Assembly (NCBI GenBank): GCA_018648945.1
Contig: JABGQJ010000242.1
Span: forward strand, 1-10,085
DNA from: Victivallales bacterium
GTDB lineage: Bacteria; Verrucomicrobiota; Lentisphaeria; Oligosphaerales; Lenti-02
Length of the DNA: 10,085 bases
Direction: 5' to 3'
The notes beneath the pieces are model-generated. The model made no database searches and had not been told where the DNA came from. It saw only the letters and a list, made by a program, of their open reading frames with translations. The position numbers were made by a program, and so were the translations under genes. Position 1 is the stretch's first letter. The number at the start of each line of letters is the position of its first letter. This document shows, in pieces, positions 1 through 6,554 of this stretch.

Positions 1-584
1 GCATACATTGCATTCCCGCGACCGCGCCCCGCCTCGTCGTTTGCCGCAAATATCAGGTAGGCGACCAGGCCCGGGACCTTTGCTTCGAAGTCCGGCTTGC
101 GCCGGCTGCGCTGCCCGCCGCTACGGTGCGTGCGCCTGGACATCATGCGGAGGCCATGGACCGCTGAAGAACGCACTAGCTCTTCATAGAGAGCCGCTTC
201 TTCATCTTGAGGCGTCCGGACGTCTTGCAGCACACGATGAAGGAGTTCTGCACATCCGCGCGTGTGGGTATGGTCGCCGAGTGTCCCCACGATCTCAAAC
301 CGCTGTTTGGGGCTTGCCAGCTGGGACAGGACCTGCCCGACAACAGACATGGCTTCCCCCGGCACATCCCTCAGTTCTGCAAGTATGGCCCGTCTCGCCG
401 CCTGAGCCTGGTTGACCTTGGCATCCGCCTCGCGATCATAGGGGGCCGTCTTCGATGGGCTCTTCGGGTGGGTGACTGCCATATAGCGATCCAGAATTCG
501 CCGGACCTCAGCGGCATCCTTGACTGCCAGCGCCTGCCCGGCCAACCCGAACGAGAACACCATGGAAAGCGCGAGCATTCTCAT
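1..584 (-). CDS. Secreted protein of unknown function, C-terminus beyond window
   Basis: Translating the minus strand from the ATG at 584 gives 194 codons with no stop before the left edge, so the gene is partial at its 3' end. The start is supported by an AGGAGA Shine-Dalgarno (592-597) seven bases upstream; a second in-frame ATG lies two codons later. Residues 1-20 form a signal peptide: MRM, a hydrophobic stretch (LALSMVFSFGLAG), then QALA followed by VKD, a standard signal peptidase I site. The mature part is helical and charged, with alanine/leucine/glutamate-rich stretches around residues 55-75 (ADAKVNQAQAARRAILAELR) and 115-140. An arginine-rich patch follows at about residues 150-165 (SRRTHRSGGQRSRRKPD). 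I recognise no catalytic motif or family; helical-repeat or scaffold-like is only an impression. It lies 104 nt downstream of the lipoprotein gene and may share its transcript. The reading frame is solid; the function is unknown. Confidence 0.75.
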   Translation of the reverse strand, partial: MRMLALSMVFSFGLAGQALAVKDAAEVRRILDRYMAVTHPKSPSKTAPYDREADAKVNQAQAARRAILAELRDVPGEAMSVVGQVLSQLASPKQRFEIVGTLGDHTHTRGCAELLHRVLQDVRTPQDEEAALYEELVRSSAVHGLRMMSRRTHRSGGQRSRRKPDFEAKVPGLVAYLIFAANDEAGRGRGNAMY

Positions 585-591
585 CGCACGA

Positions 592-597
592 TCTCCT
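592..597 (-). promoter_or_regulatory. Ribosome binding site of the left-edge secreted protein
   Basis: AGGAGA read on the minus strand, seven bases before the ATG at 584. It fixes the start of a gene that has no stop in the window and could otherwise be missed. Confidence 0.65.
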
Positions 598-629
598 TGC
601 TTGGTCTATCTGACCTGGACGACATGCTT

Positions 630-662
630 CCCCGCCCTGAATCCCGGAGTCCAGCGGCGGGG
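630..662 (-). other. Intergenic stem-loop between lipoprotein and left-edge gene
   Basis: CCCCGCC (630-636) pairs with GGCGGGG (656-662). The stem extends through CTG/CAG (637-639 with 652-654) past a single bulged base. It sits 26 nt after the lipoprotein stop and about 45 nt before the next start. No T-run follows on the minus strand, so it is not a standard intrinsic terminator. It could be an mRNA-stabilising or processing hairpin between two cotranscribed genes, or simply chance in GC-rich spacer. Confidence 0.3.
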
Positions 663-688
663 CTCCTTGATCAGGCCTGCCTTGAACA

Positions 689-1147
689 TCAGCCATCGGC
701 CTCCGGTGGTTGCTTGAGCCTAAGGAACTCAGCCTTGACCTTCTCGAATACAGCCCGAGAAAGCTGGCTATCTCCGTCAGAGGACTTGACATGGAGTCTC
801 AGGAATGAGGCTCCTTTCACAATAGCCGCAAGATTCACGACCACATCGCACCCGCCTGGCGATTTGAATAGATACCGGCAGCTTCCGGGACCTTCGGTCT
901 TGCTGACCAGGGATATTCCCAGCTCTCCCAATGAACGCTCAACGGACTTGGACAACTCGGACATCCCTTGCTCAAACTCGATCTCGGTGCCAATCGAGGT
1001 CCCTCGTCTGCTGGGAAAACTAGGGGAAGCTGGTGGGGCTTCCTCTACCACGGCCTCCGTTACCAGCGATTCGTGTTGGCATCCGAGCAGGGCAACGCAG
1101 AGAAAGAGGGCGCAGAGCCCCCGGCTGAGTTTGGAGTCTGGGTTCAT
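689..1147 (-). CDS. Small predicted lipoprotein of unknown function (152 aa)
   Basis: The protein begins MNPDSKLSRG, then has a hydrophobic segment (residues 11-21) ending in LLGC with Cys23, a plausible lipobox. Signal peptidase II would leave Cys23 as the lipidated N-terminus; Gln24 at the next position does not suggest inner-membrane retention under the Asp+2 rule. Residues 24-50 are a low-complexity, Pro/Ser/Glu-rich linker, followed by a compact alpha/beta domain of about 100 residues with two cysteines (Cys90, Cys100) that could form a disulfide. I chose the ATG at 1147 over an in-frame upstream start at 1291 because a GAGGAG ribosome site lies six bases before it, and because the longer form would bury the signal peptide behind 48 mostly charged residues. 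It ends in TGA at 689. No family is recognised. It sits between a secreted peptidase gene and another exported protein, so an envelope role is likely. Confidence 0.75.
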   Translation of the reverse strand: MNPDSKLSRGLCALFLCVALLGCQHESLVTEAVVEEAPPASPSFPSRRGTSIGTEIEFEQGMSELSKSVERSLGELGISLVSKTEGPGSCRYLFKSPGGCDVVVNLAAIVKGASFLRLHVKSSDGDSQLSRAVFEKVKAEFLRLKQPPEADG

Positions 1148-1153
1148 GCTGTT

Positions 1154-1159
1154 CTCCTC
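1154..1159 (-). promoter_or_regulatory. Ribosome binding site deciding the lipoprotein start
   Basis: GAGGAG on the minus strand, six bases before the ATG at 1147. It places the initiation codon directly in front of the signal peptide and argues against the longer in-frame start at 1291. Confidence 0.65.
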
Positions 1160-1359
1160 GATCACATAGGGTTGTGGCTGAAACGCTCCGAACTCATCGT
1201 TGGGTCGGGCCTTCTTCTCGCGAACAGGTCGCCATCTCCGCTTTTCTCGTCCATGCCCGAACACGCAAGTGTCCGAATGAGACGATCCCAAATCCGGTAC
1301 CGCCCGGACGCGCGGGCTGCCATCATGCCGTGTTCACCGGCACGTCTGGACAGGTGTCC

Positions 1360-2769
1360 TCAGCGGCCGAAGCGGAGCTTGAGAACGTACTTCTCCCAGT
1401 CCTTCTTGAACGCGATCATGTCTTTCTTGCCGAGTACGGACTGCAGCGTTCTGTAGCCGGTCGGGTCTTTTGCACGAGCCGCATAGAACGCGTGGTAGAA
1501 TTTGGTCAGGAGCCCCTTCTCCTGCAGGTAGTAGCAGAGGTAGCGGGCTTGTGAGTAGTTGGTGCCGGGATCTTCCTCGTAGAACTCGTGGCTGGAGGTG
1601 GCGGTAAGGGTCTTGAAGGATGGAACCTGGTTATTCCGAATCGCTTTTTGAAGTCCGGCAAGGCGCCAGTTGGTCAGCCCAACGATGTCGTTTCCCTTCC
1701 CGCTCGATTGCTCGTAGAGCGAGCCGAGTCCCTCGTTGAGCCATGCTGGGCAGTCGGGGAAGTTCGTGTCAATGAATGGATGAACGATCTCATGCACGAG
1801 GGTGCCGCCCCCCGTGCCGATATTCATGATGAGCGCTTTGTGCTTGGAGGAACTGTAGCCGTAAGGCGTGTCGGGCTTGTCGGCGAATATCTCCCACGTG
1901 TGCTTCCGATAGCTGGCATTGTCCTTGAACAGCCAGACATCAATGATGTCGCTCGGGTCCTTTCGGAAATACATCTGCTTCAGCCTGCCAGTCGACCATT
2001 TCACCGTATACTTGGCACGGTGGGCGACCCGTGCGGCTGACTCATCGCCGATCACTACGAACGGCTTCTGGATAATGGTCGTGAATCTGTCACTCGGGAT
2101 CTTCTCCTTCAGCTTCATGATATGCTGAGCGTAATCAGCGTCAGTGAAGCCTTCGCTGCGTTTCGGTGCCTTGATTCTCCCAGCCTTCAGCTCGATGCGT
2201 ATGACGCTCCACGTCTTCGCGCCATACTTGAGCGGCCAGAGATCAAGGAGCTTCTTGAGCTTCATCCGGTGATAGGAACCAGGGGATTCTGCTGGTTCGT
2301 GATAGATGACCTCCTTCTTGGCGGCGTCATACCCGAGAATGAGCCGGAAGTGTTCGGTCGCGTTCTTCGTCTTGCCTGTGCGCATGCAGATGATGGAGGG
2401 GACACCCTTGAGAAGGCTTGCGTGCAGCTTCGCCCATTGCGCCGTCATGGCGGAGGCCGATCCTGCTGGCACCCTGTATCCCACTCCGCCAGTCTGGAAC
2501 CCTACGGAGGTCAAGGCGAGATTGAGCTCAGCAGTGTGGCAACCGCGCCCCTTTGCGGGGTCGAGTCCGGAGAGGTTGTAGATATCGTCTTGCGAGATCT
2601 TGTGCCCGAGTTTCCTCAGGTACATCTCGGCACAGGCTTCACCGCAGAAATCTGGCTTCTGCTCGACGTGCGGCACGTTGTCGATACGGACCGATGCGTA
2701 CTTCTCAGCGGCATGGCTGGTCTGCACCAGGAATGCCGATATGAGCAGCACTGCTAGACACTTCTTCAT
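1360..2769 (-). CDS. Secreted two-domain peptidase: C39-like cysteine peptidase fused to HExxH gluzincin
   Basis: This 469-residue protein has an N-terminal signal peptide (MKKCLAVLLISAFLVQTSHA, likely cleaved near residue 20 or 21). Residues 30-165 match the C39-like papain fold. Gln37 precedes the CG motif with catalytic Cys42 (DFCGEACAEMYL), then His140 (EHFRLILGYD). The position normally Asp or Asn in this family appears to be Glu158 (YHEP). Residues 235-465 resemble peptidase_MA/DUF1570-type metallopeptidases. The zinc motif is HEIVH (His326, Glu327, His330), with the third ligand probably Glu346 in AWLNEGLGSLYE, 16 residues later; this spacing is normal for gluzincins. The two domains imply an exported enzyme with both thiol and zinc active sites, or one active site plus a binding module. 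A GAGAGGA ribosome site (2778-2784) lies eight bases before the ATG, which is preceded by a 200-nt spacer, so the gene may have its own promoter. Substrate is unknown. Domain calls rest on motifs. Confidence 0.85.
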   Translation of the reverse strand: MKKCLAVLLISAFLVQTSHAAEKYASVRIDNVPHVEQKPDFCGEACAEMYLRKLGHKISQDDIYNLSGLDPAKGRGCHTAELNLALTSVGFQTGGVGYRVPAGSASAMTAQWAKLHASLLKGVPSIICMRTGKTKNATEHFRLILGYDAAKKEVIYHEPAESPGSYHRMKLKKLLDLWPLKYGAKTWSVIRIELKAGRIKAPKRSEGFTDADYAQHIMKLKEKIPSDRFTTIIQKPFVVIGDESAARVAHRAKYTVKWSTGRLKQMYFRKDPSDIIDVWLFKDNASYRKHTWEIFADKPDTPYGYSSSKHKALIMNIGTGGGTLVHEIVHPFIDTNFPDCPAWLNEGLGSLYEQSSGKGNDIVGLTNWRLAGLQKAIRNNQVPSFKTLTATSSHEFYEEDPGTNYSQARYLCYYLQEKGLLTKFYHAFYAARAKDPTGYRTLQSVLGKKDMIAFKKDWEKYVLKLRFGR

Positions 2770-2777
2770 GGTCCCTG

Positions 2778-2784
2778 TCCTCTC
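2778..2784 (-). promoter_or_regulatory. Ribosome binding site of the two-domain peptidase
   Basis: GAGAGGA on the minus strand, eight bases before the ATG at 2769. Confidence 0.55.
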
Positions 2785-2841
2785 GTGTGGCTACGATGGC
2801 AGAAAGGTGGCCTCTTCTCCGTAACAGGTCTGGATGCCTGC

Positions 2842-2860
2842 GGGGCCATGCCCTGGCCCC
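2842..2860 (-). terminator. Perfect GC-rich stem-loop between ABC operon and peptidase gene
   Basis: GGGGCCA (2842-2848) and TGGCCCC (2854-2860) form an uninterrupted seven-base-pair stem with a five-base loop. It lies about 110 nt past the ATPase stop and 73 nt before the peptidase start. No run of T follows on either strand, so it is not a textbook intrinsic terminator. It could be a Rho-assisted or weak terminator for the ABC/OPT operon, or a leader structure for the peptidase mRNA. I list it as terminator because of its position between two unlike gene blocks. The rest of this 200-nt spacer holds no other clear feature. Confidence 0.35.
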
Positions 2861-2969
2861 TATCAATTGACAGCGGCCAGCCAAGCCGCCTCCGGTCACC
2901 TCAAAGTAGACCGCCTTCGGAGCATTCACAAGCCACGCTGGCATCCCGAGAAGGTCCGGGGAACGGGGA

Positions 2970-3710
2970 TCACTCCTCCTGGCCGTCGATGGTGCCGACG
3001 CGGATGTCGATCTCGGCGCGGGACTGAATGCGCGAGATCTTGCCATCCGTGATCCAGACGACCCTGTCGCTGGCATCCAGCATCTTCATGTCATGGGTCG
3101 CCGTGATGATGGTCACGCCTCGCTCCTCCTTCATGCTGGTCAGCAGGCTGATGATCTCCCGTCCCGTGCGCAGGTCCAGATTCCCAGTGGGTTCGTCAGC
3201 CAGGATAATGGCCGGGTCATTCGCCAGGGCGCGGGCAATGGCGACCCGCTGCTGCTGACCACCCGACATCTGTGGTGGCCGGTGATTGATGCGGTCGCCG
3301 AGCCCGACCTTGCCCAGCAGTTCGGCTCCCTTGTCGCGCGATTCGTCGGCATCGAGTCCCGCGAACACCATGGGCAGCGTGACGTTTTCCAGGGCGGTCA
3401 TCACTGGAATGAGGTTGAAGGTCTGGAAGATGTAGCCGATCTTCCGGCAGCGCATCCAGGCCAGCTCATGGGTGCCAAGCTGGGCGATGTCCACTTCGTC
3501 GATATAGACCTCGCCAGAGGTGGGTTTGTCCAGCCCACCAACCATGTTGAAGAGCGTGGATTTGCCGGACCCCGAGGGACCCATGATGCTGATATACTCG
3601 CCGCCCTCAATGGTCAGCGAGATGCCGGCCAGGGCGTGCACGGTTTCGCTGCCCATGACATAGGTCTTGCGGACATCCTGGGTGCGCACGATTTCTTGCG
3701 TGTCGCTCAT
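2970..3710 (-). CDS. ABC transporter ATP-binding protein, MacB/LolD type
   Basis: A complete 246-residue nucleotide-binding subunit. Walker A is GPSGSGKST (44-52), the Q-loop glutamine is Gln96 (YIFQTFNLIP), the signature is MSGGQQQR (148-155), Walker B is IILADEP (168-174), the D-loop is NLD (177-179) and the H-loop His206 (ATHD). All catalytic positions are present, so it should hydrolyse ATP. Sequence style and length fit the type VII (MacB/LolD/FtsE) class, whose members work with FtsX-fold permeases in extrusion, lipoprotein release or mechanical signalling rather than in transport through a channel. The C-terminal 20 residues are an acidic tail (IDIRVGTIDGQEE) beyond the core fold. It starts one base after the upstream permease stop and has a GGAGGT ribosome site (3716-3721) inside the end of that gene, so translation is probably coupled. 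It is the only ATPase here and presumably serves both FtsX permeases of the operon. Confidence 0.95.
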   Translation of the reverse strand: MSDTQEIVRTQDVRKTYVMGSETVHALAGISLTIEGGEYISIMGPSGSGKSTLFNMVGGLDKPTSGEVYIDEVDIAQLGTHELAWMRCRKIGYIFQTFNLIPVMTALENVTLPMVFAGLDADESRDKGAELLGKVGLGDRINHRPPQMSGGQQQRVAIARALANDPAIILADEPTGNLDLRTGREIISLLTSMKEERGVTIITATHDMKMLDASDRVVWITDGKISRIQSRAEIDIRVGTIDGQEE

Positions 3711-3711
3711 G

Positions 3712-4416
3712 TCATACCTCCGCTCGCATCGCTTCGACCGGCTTCATGCGGGCGGCGACATAGGTTGGGTACATTGCGGCCAGCGTCGTGAGTAGAGTCC
3801 CCAGGAACACGGCGATAGGCAGGCCCGTGGCGGCCGAGCGCCAGCAGTTGCTCCAGGTCAGCAGGGAGAACTCGAACACCGCGCCGACCTGAAGCAGGGC
3901 CAGGCCGTAGCCCAGCACGGCCCCGAGCAGGCTGGCCAGAATCCCGATGAAGATGCTCTCCACCAGGAATAGCCGGACAATGAACCCGTCCAGGGCCCCC
4001 AGGCATTTGAGGGTGCCGATTTCGCGGTAGCGCTCGGTCACGCTCATCAGGATGGTGTTGGTGATCCCGACCAGACAGAGGAACAGGCTGAGCGACATGA
4101 GCCAGAGACGCTGGTCGTGCTGGCGCTTCAGCGAGGCGGGGTCGTGCGTGAAGACGCCAGCCTTTTCCAGCACGGCTTGCACATGGACGTCCGTCGAGCG
4201 CATCATGCGGCTGAGCATCGCTTGGTAGGTGAGGGACGACATGAAGAAGGCGACCACCACGGCGATGCAGAGGAACGTTAGCAGGCAGCGGCCTTTGCGA
4301 TGCTGGATGTTCGACCAGCACACCTCGATGGTGCGCTTCCAGGGAAGCACCACCCGGTGGGGCACGCCCTGTCGGCGTTCGTCGAAGATGCGTTGCTGTT
4401 TTGAGCTGTCGGTCAT
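3712..4416 (-). CDS. Minimal FtsX/MacB-type ABC permease (234 aa)
   Basis: Four membrane segments are predicted at about residues 44-62, 104-124, 148-172 and 197-217. The FtsX-family coupling region MSVTERYREIGTLKCLGA (124-141) follows segment 2. The family's C-terminal motif YPTYVAARMKPVEAMRAE (216-233) closes the protein. The usual large extracytoplasmic domain between segments 1 and 2 is nearly missing: only about 42 residues (63-104) remain, so the protein is much shorter than the roughly 400 residues typical of MacB or LolC/E permeases. The reading frame is continuous and both ends look natural, so it seems a true short form rather than a broken gene. The ribosome site is weak (GGGAG 17 bases upstream), which suggests dependence on translation from the preceding gene 43 nt away. 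It probably pairs with the giant permease encoded first in the operon and is driven by the adjacent ATPase; a homodimer is the alternative. Confidence 0.9.
   Translation of the reverse strand: MTDSSKQQRIFDERRQGVPHRVVLPWKRTIEVCWSNIQHRKGRCLLTFLCIAVVVAFFMSSLTYQAMLSRMMRSTDVHVQAVLEKAGVFTHDPASLKRQHDQRLWLMSLSLFLCLVGITNTILMSVTERYREIGTLKCLGALDGFIVRLFLVESIFIGILASLLGAVLGYGLALLQVGAVFEFSLLTWSNCWRSAATGLPIAVFLGTLLTTLAAMYPTYVAARMKPVEAMRAEV
3716..3721 (-). promoter_or_regulatory. Ribosome binding site of the ATPase, inside the permease gene end
   Basis: GGAGGT overlaps the last codons of the permease and lies five bases before the ATPase ATG at 3710. This is the arrangement expected for translational coupling and fixed subunit ratio. 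Confidence 0.6.
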
Positions 4417-4459
4417 GGGTTGTGTCTCGATGACTCCCGGTAGACCAGGCTAGATTGGG

Positions 4460-6541
4460 CTAGAATGGTAGCTTCTTGGCGCACTGCACAATGAGCGACA
4501 TGGAAACGGCGGTCATTCCCGCCAGTCCCATGCCGCACGAGAATCCGGCGGCCACCACCGGGACGTAACGCCGCCACGTTTCCTTGCCGAATTTGCGTTG
4601 GAAGTAGTAGCGTCCCAGCAGCGCGCCGACAAACATGGACAGGCCAGCATGCAACGGGGCGCCCACGCCGCCGATCAGACCATAGAAGAAGACCACGGGG
4701 AGGCCGGCGAGACCGATGAGGCCATATAGGGCCAAGCCTATGGCGCAGGCCCCGCCGATGGTCGCTGGTTTCAGAGCCTGCAGCAGGAGCGGCGACTCGC
4801 TGTTGTTGGCGGTGAAGATCAGATAGGCCTGGCGCGCGGCCACCGGCCACAGTCGGGCGGCGAACGGAAAGGCGCTGGAGGGAATCTGGTTCAGGCGCCA
4901 GAAGAACCACCAGAAAACGAAGCTGCTAGCGAAGATGATCGGGACCATCAGGAGCTCGGCCTTGATCAGCGACGTGAAACGGGTCCTGGTCAGTTCCAGT
5001 TCGCGGAAGCGCATGGTGACGCCGCCGTAGTCCCGCAGCGGGATGGGAGCAAACCAGATGTCGATTCCTCGGTAGCCACTGAGAATGAACACGGTCTCCT
5101 TCAGGAACGGGGTGCCCACGCCGCGACCGGTGAGCCCGATCAGACGGCCCGAAATATAGCTGTGCAGCGGCGTCCAGACGAAACCGAAGAGGACCACGAT
5201 CCAGAGCGGGAAATCCGGCACCAGCAGCTTGCAGAGAGCACAGAAGCCGCCGATGGACACGACGGCCAGGAGGATCGCTACCCACACGGGGAAATCGCCT
5301 CGCTCCCGGGACGCTGTGCGGTAGGGGGGCTCTCCCGGTTCCCGCTCCTCTTCCTGGTGGATTGCCTCCCCGGAGCGCCGGGCTTTGGCGTGCTTGATGA
5401 ACATCTTGCCCATGTTCCACAGGCCGATGAGCAAGACGGTTCCCGCCAGACCCACCGAGACGCTCATCCAGAAATCGAAGCTGAGGACCATCTGGTTGAC
5501 CAGGAGCCCGTTGCCTGGGCGCCAGTGTTCGAAGGCCCCCAGTTTGAGGAGGATGGGCCCCGCAAGAACCCCGGTCACGACCACGGCGACAAACGTGCCG
5601 GAAACCAATTGGAAGGGCAGCACCATGCCGACCAGGAAGAGTGCCCCATCGAAGCTGATCGACACGAGGCTTGCCGGCAGGATACCCTCCACGTTGGCCG
5701 TGAAATCCACGAAGGGGATGGGCAGCATCATGATCGGCTTGCTCAGGAACAGCCCGCTGACGACCGGTAACAGCACATACACGGAACCGAAGGCGATTCC
5801 CAGGCAGGCCCCCACGCTGAACACGTTCCAGCGCCAGGACCGCTTGCGGCGGCCGCCGCTGGCGTCTCGTTCCGTCGATTCGGCCAGCGCGGTGGCCCCC
5901 TCGGCCGCGATCGGGGCCAGAGGGAAGGGCAGACGTTCCACATCGGAGGTCAGTCGGAATACCAGGTAGCCCAGACCGAAGAATCCCATGCGCCCCAACA
6001 GGTAGCCGAGGGCGACGAGAGTGCAGGGCGCCAGGAACCCTCTCGAGTTCGACCACCACCAGTCCGGGTGCGCCAGATTGCGCTGCTGGATCGCCGGCGA
6101 TGAGGCGGGGGGCACGACCCAGTCCGGGATCTTGTCGGCCAACGCGCTGGTCTCCGGTGCCTGCAGCAGGTACTGGTTCCAGATGGTGGCGGCAAAGGGC
6201 CCGCCAGCAAGGGCCAGATGGACCAGGGTCACGGCGGCGATGCCCGACGCGACGTAGAAGAGGACGAACACCTCCTGCCGCCTCAGGTTCGCGAAACTCC
6301 GTCGGGCCAGCTCGGCAAACAGAATGATCGTCACCCACTCCGCAGCGGCGCCGAGGGATTGTCCGGCGACCAGCCCCATGTAGATGGAACCGGGCATCAT
6401 CACGAAGGCGACGAACAGGGCCCCCACCACTGTGCGGGACGAGAAGCCATCCTCGTACGGCCCCCGGTCAAGGGTGTCCTTGTCCGGGAGGGCGATTGGC
6501 GGTTCGCCCGTCTGCTCAGCCTTGTTGTCGGAATCTGCCAT
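4460..6541 (-). CDS. Polytopic membrane protein of the OPT (oligopeptide transporter)-like superfamily
   Basis: A 693-residue protein with roughly 14-16 hydrophobic segments and short charged loops. LPFPLAPIAAEG (204-215) resembles the conserved LPFP element of OPT transporters, and the C-terminal glycine-rich helices (YVPVVAAGFSCGMGLAGM, 659-676) also fit that fold. GYRGIDIWFAPIPLRDYGG (489-507) is a conserved-looking loop. A charged cytoplasmic-type loop lies at about 384-415. OPT members import oligopeptides or metal chelates by cation symport; the substrate here cannot be read from the sequence. I chose the ATG at 6541 because GGAG (6549-6552) lies seven bases upstream and the start then falls just after the preceding stop. 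An earlier in-frame start at 6601 would add 20 Arg/Pro-rich residues inside the previous gene. Being sandwiched between two ABC permease genes is unusual and suggests joint work on peptides. Family assignment is by resemblance; a PVC-type DUF relative of OPT is possible. Confidence 0.8.
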   Translation of the reverse strand: MADSDNKAEQTGEPPIALPDKDTLDRGPYEDGFSSRTVVGALFVAFVMMPGSIYMGLVAGQSLGAAAEWVTIILFAELARRSFANLRRQEVFVLFYVASGIAAVTLVHLALAGGPFAATIWNQYLLQAPETSALADKIPDWVVPPASSPAIQQRNLAHPDWWWSNSRGFLAPCTLVALGYLLGRMGFFGLGYLVFRLTSDVERLPFPLAPIAAEGATALAESTERDASGGRRKRSWRWNVFSVGACLGIAFGSVYVLLPVVSGLFLSKPIMMLPIPFVDFTANVEGILPASLVSISFDGALFLVGMVLPFQLVSGTFVAVVVTGVLAGPILLKLGAFEHWRPGNGLLVNQMVLSFDFWMSVSVGLAGTVLLIGLWNMGKMFIKHAKARRSGEAIHQEEEREPGEPPYRTASRERGDFPVWVAILLAVVSIGGFCALCKLLVPDFPLWIVVLFGFVWTPLHSYISGRLIGLTGRGVGTPFLKETVFILSGYRGIDIWFAPIPLRDYGGVTMRFRELELTRTRFTSLIKAELLMVPIIFASSFVFWWFFWRLNQIPSSAFPFAARLWPVAARQAYLIFTANNSESPLLLQALKPATIGGACAIGLALYGLIGLAGLPVVFFYGLIGGVGAPLHAGLSMFVGALLGRYYFQRKFGKETWRRYVPVVAAGFSCGMGLAGMTAVSMSLIVQCAKKLPF

Positions 6542-6548
6542 ACTGCTT

Positions 6549-6552
6549 CTCC
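6549..6552 (-). promoter_or_regulatory. Ribosome binding site deciding the OPT-like start
   Basis: GGAG on the minus strand, seven bases before the ATG at 6541 and within the 13-nt gap after the upstream stop. It favours 6541 over the in-frame start at 6601. Confidence 0.6.
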
Positions 6553-6554
6553 GC

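Noticed and set aside
207..1169. Plus-strand open frame of 320 codons at the left end
   Set aside because: It covers the antisense of two minus-strand genes that each have a signal sequence and ribosome site; the plus-strand product has no recognisable feature.
1148..1291. N-terminal extension of the lipoprotein to a start at 1291
   Set aside because: It would place 48 mostly charged residues before the lipoprotein signal peptide, and a GAGGAG site sits directly before the ATG at 1147.
1302..1317. Short inverted repeat GCCCG/CGGGC downstream of the dual peptidase gene
   Set aside because: A five-base-pair stem with no T-run is expected by chance in GC-rich spacer. The 212-nt spacer 1148-1359 otherwise shows nothing beyond the lipoprotein ribosome site.
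2903..2931. Possible sigma70-like promoter for the dual peptidase gene (TTGTGA, 17-nt spacer, TACTTT on the minus strand)
   Set aside because: Both hexamers match consensus poorly, and such matches are expected by chance in 200 nt.
2943..2970. Imperfect inverted repeat right at the ATPase stop (ATCCCG with CGGGGAT)
   Set aside because: The stem is about six pairs with a bulge and no T-run follows, so terminator function is not supported.
4448..4464. Direct repeat GGCTAGA twice, ten bases apart, around the OPT-like stop codon
   Set aside because: Seven-base repeat in two copies only; no sign of an attachment site or mobile element nearby.
4926..6338. Second minus-strand frame of 470 codons inside the OPT-like gene
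   Set aside because: The Arg/Gly/Pro-rich product is typical of a shifted frame in GC-rich DNA. The other frame encodes coherent membrane helices.
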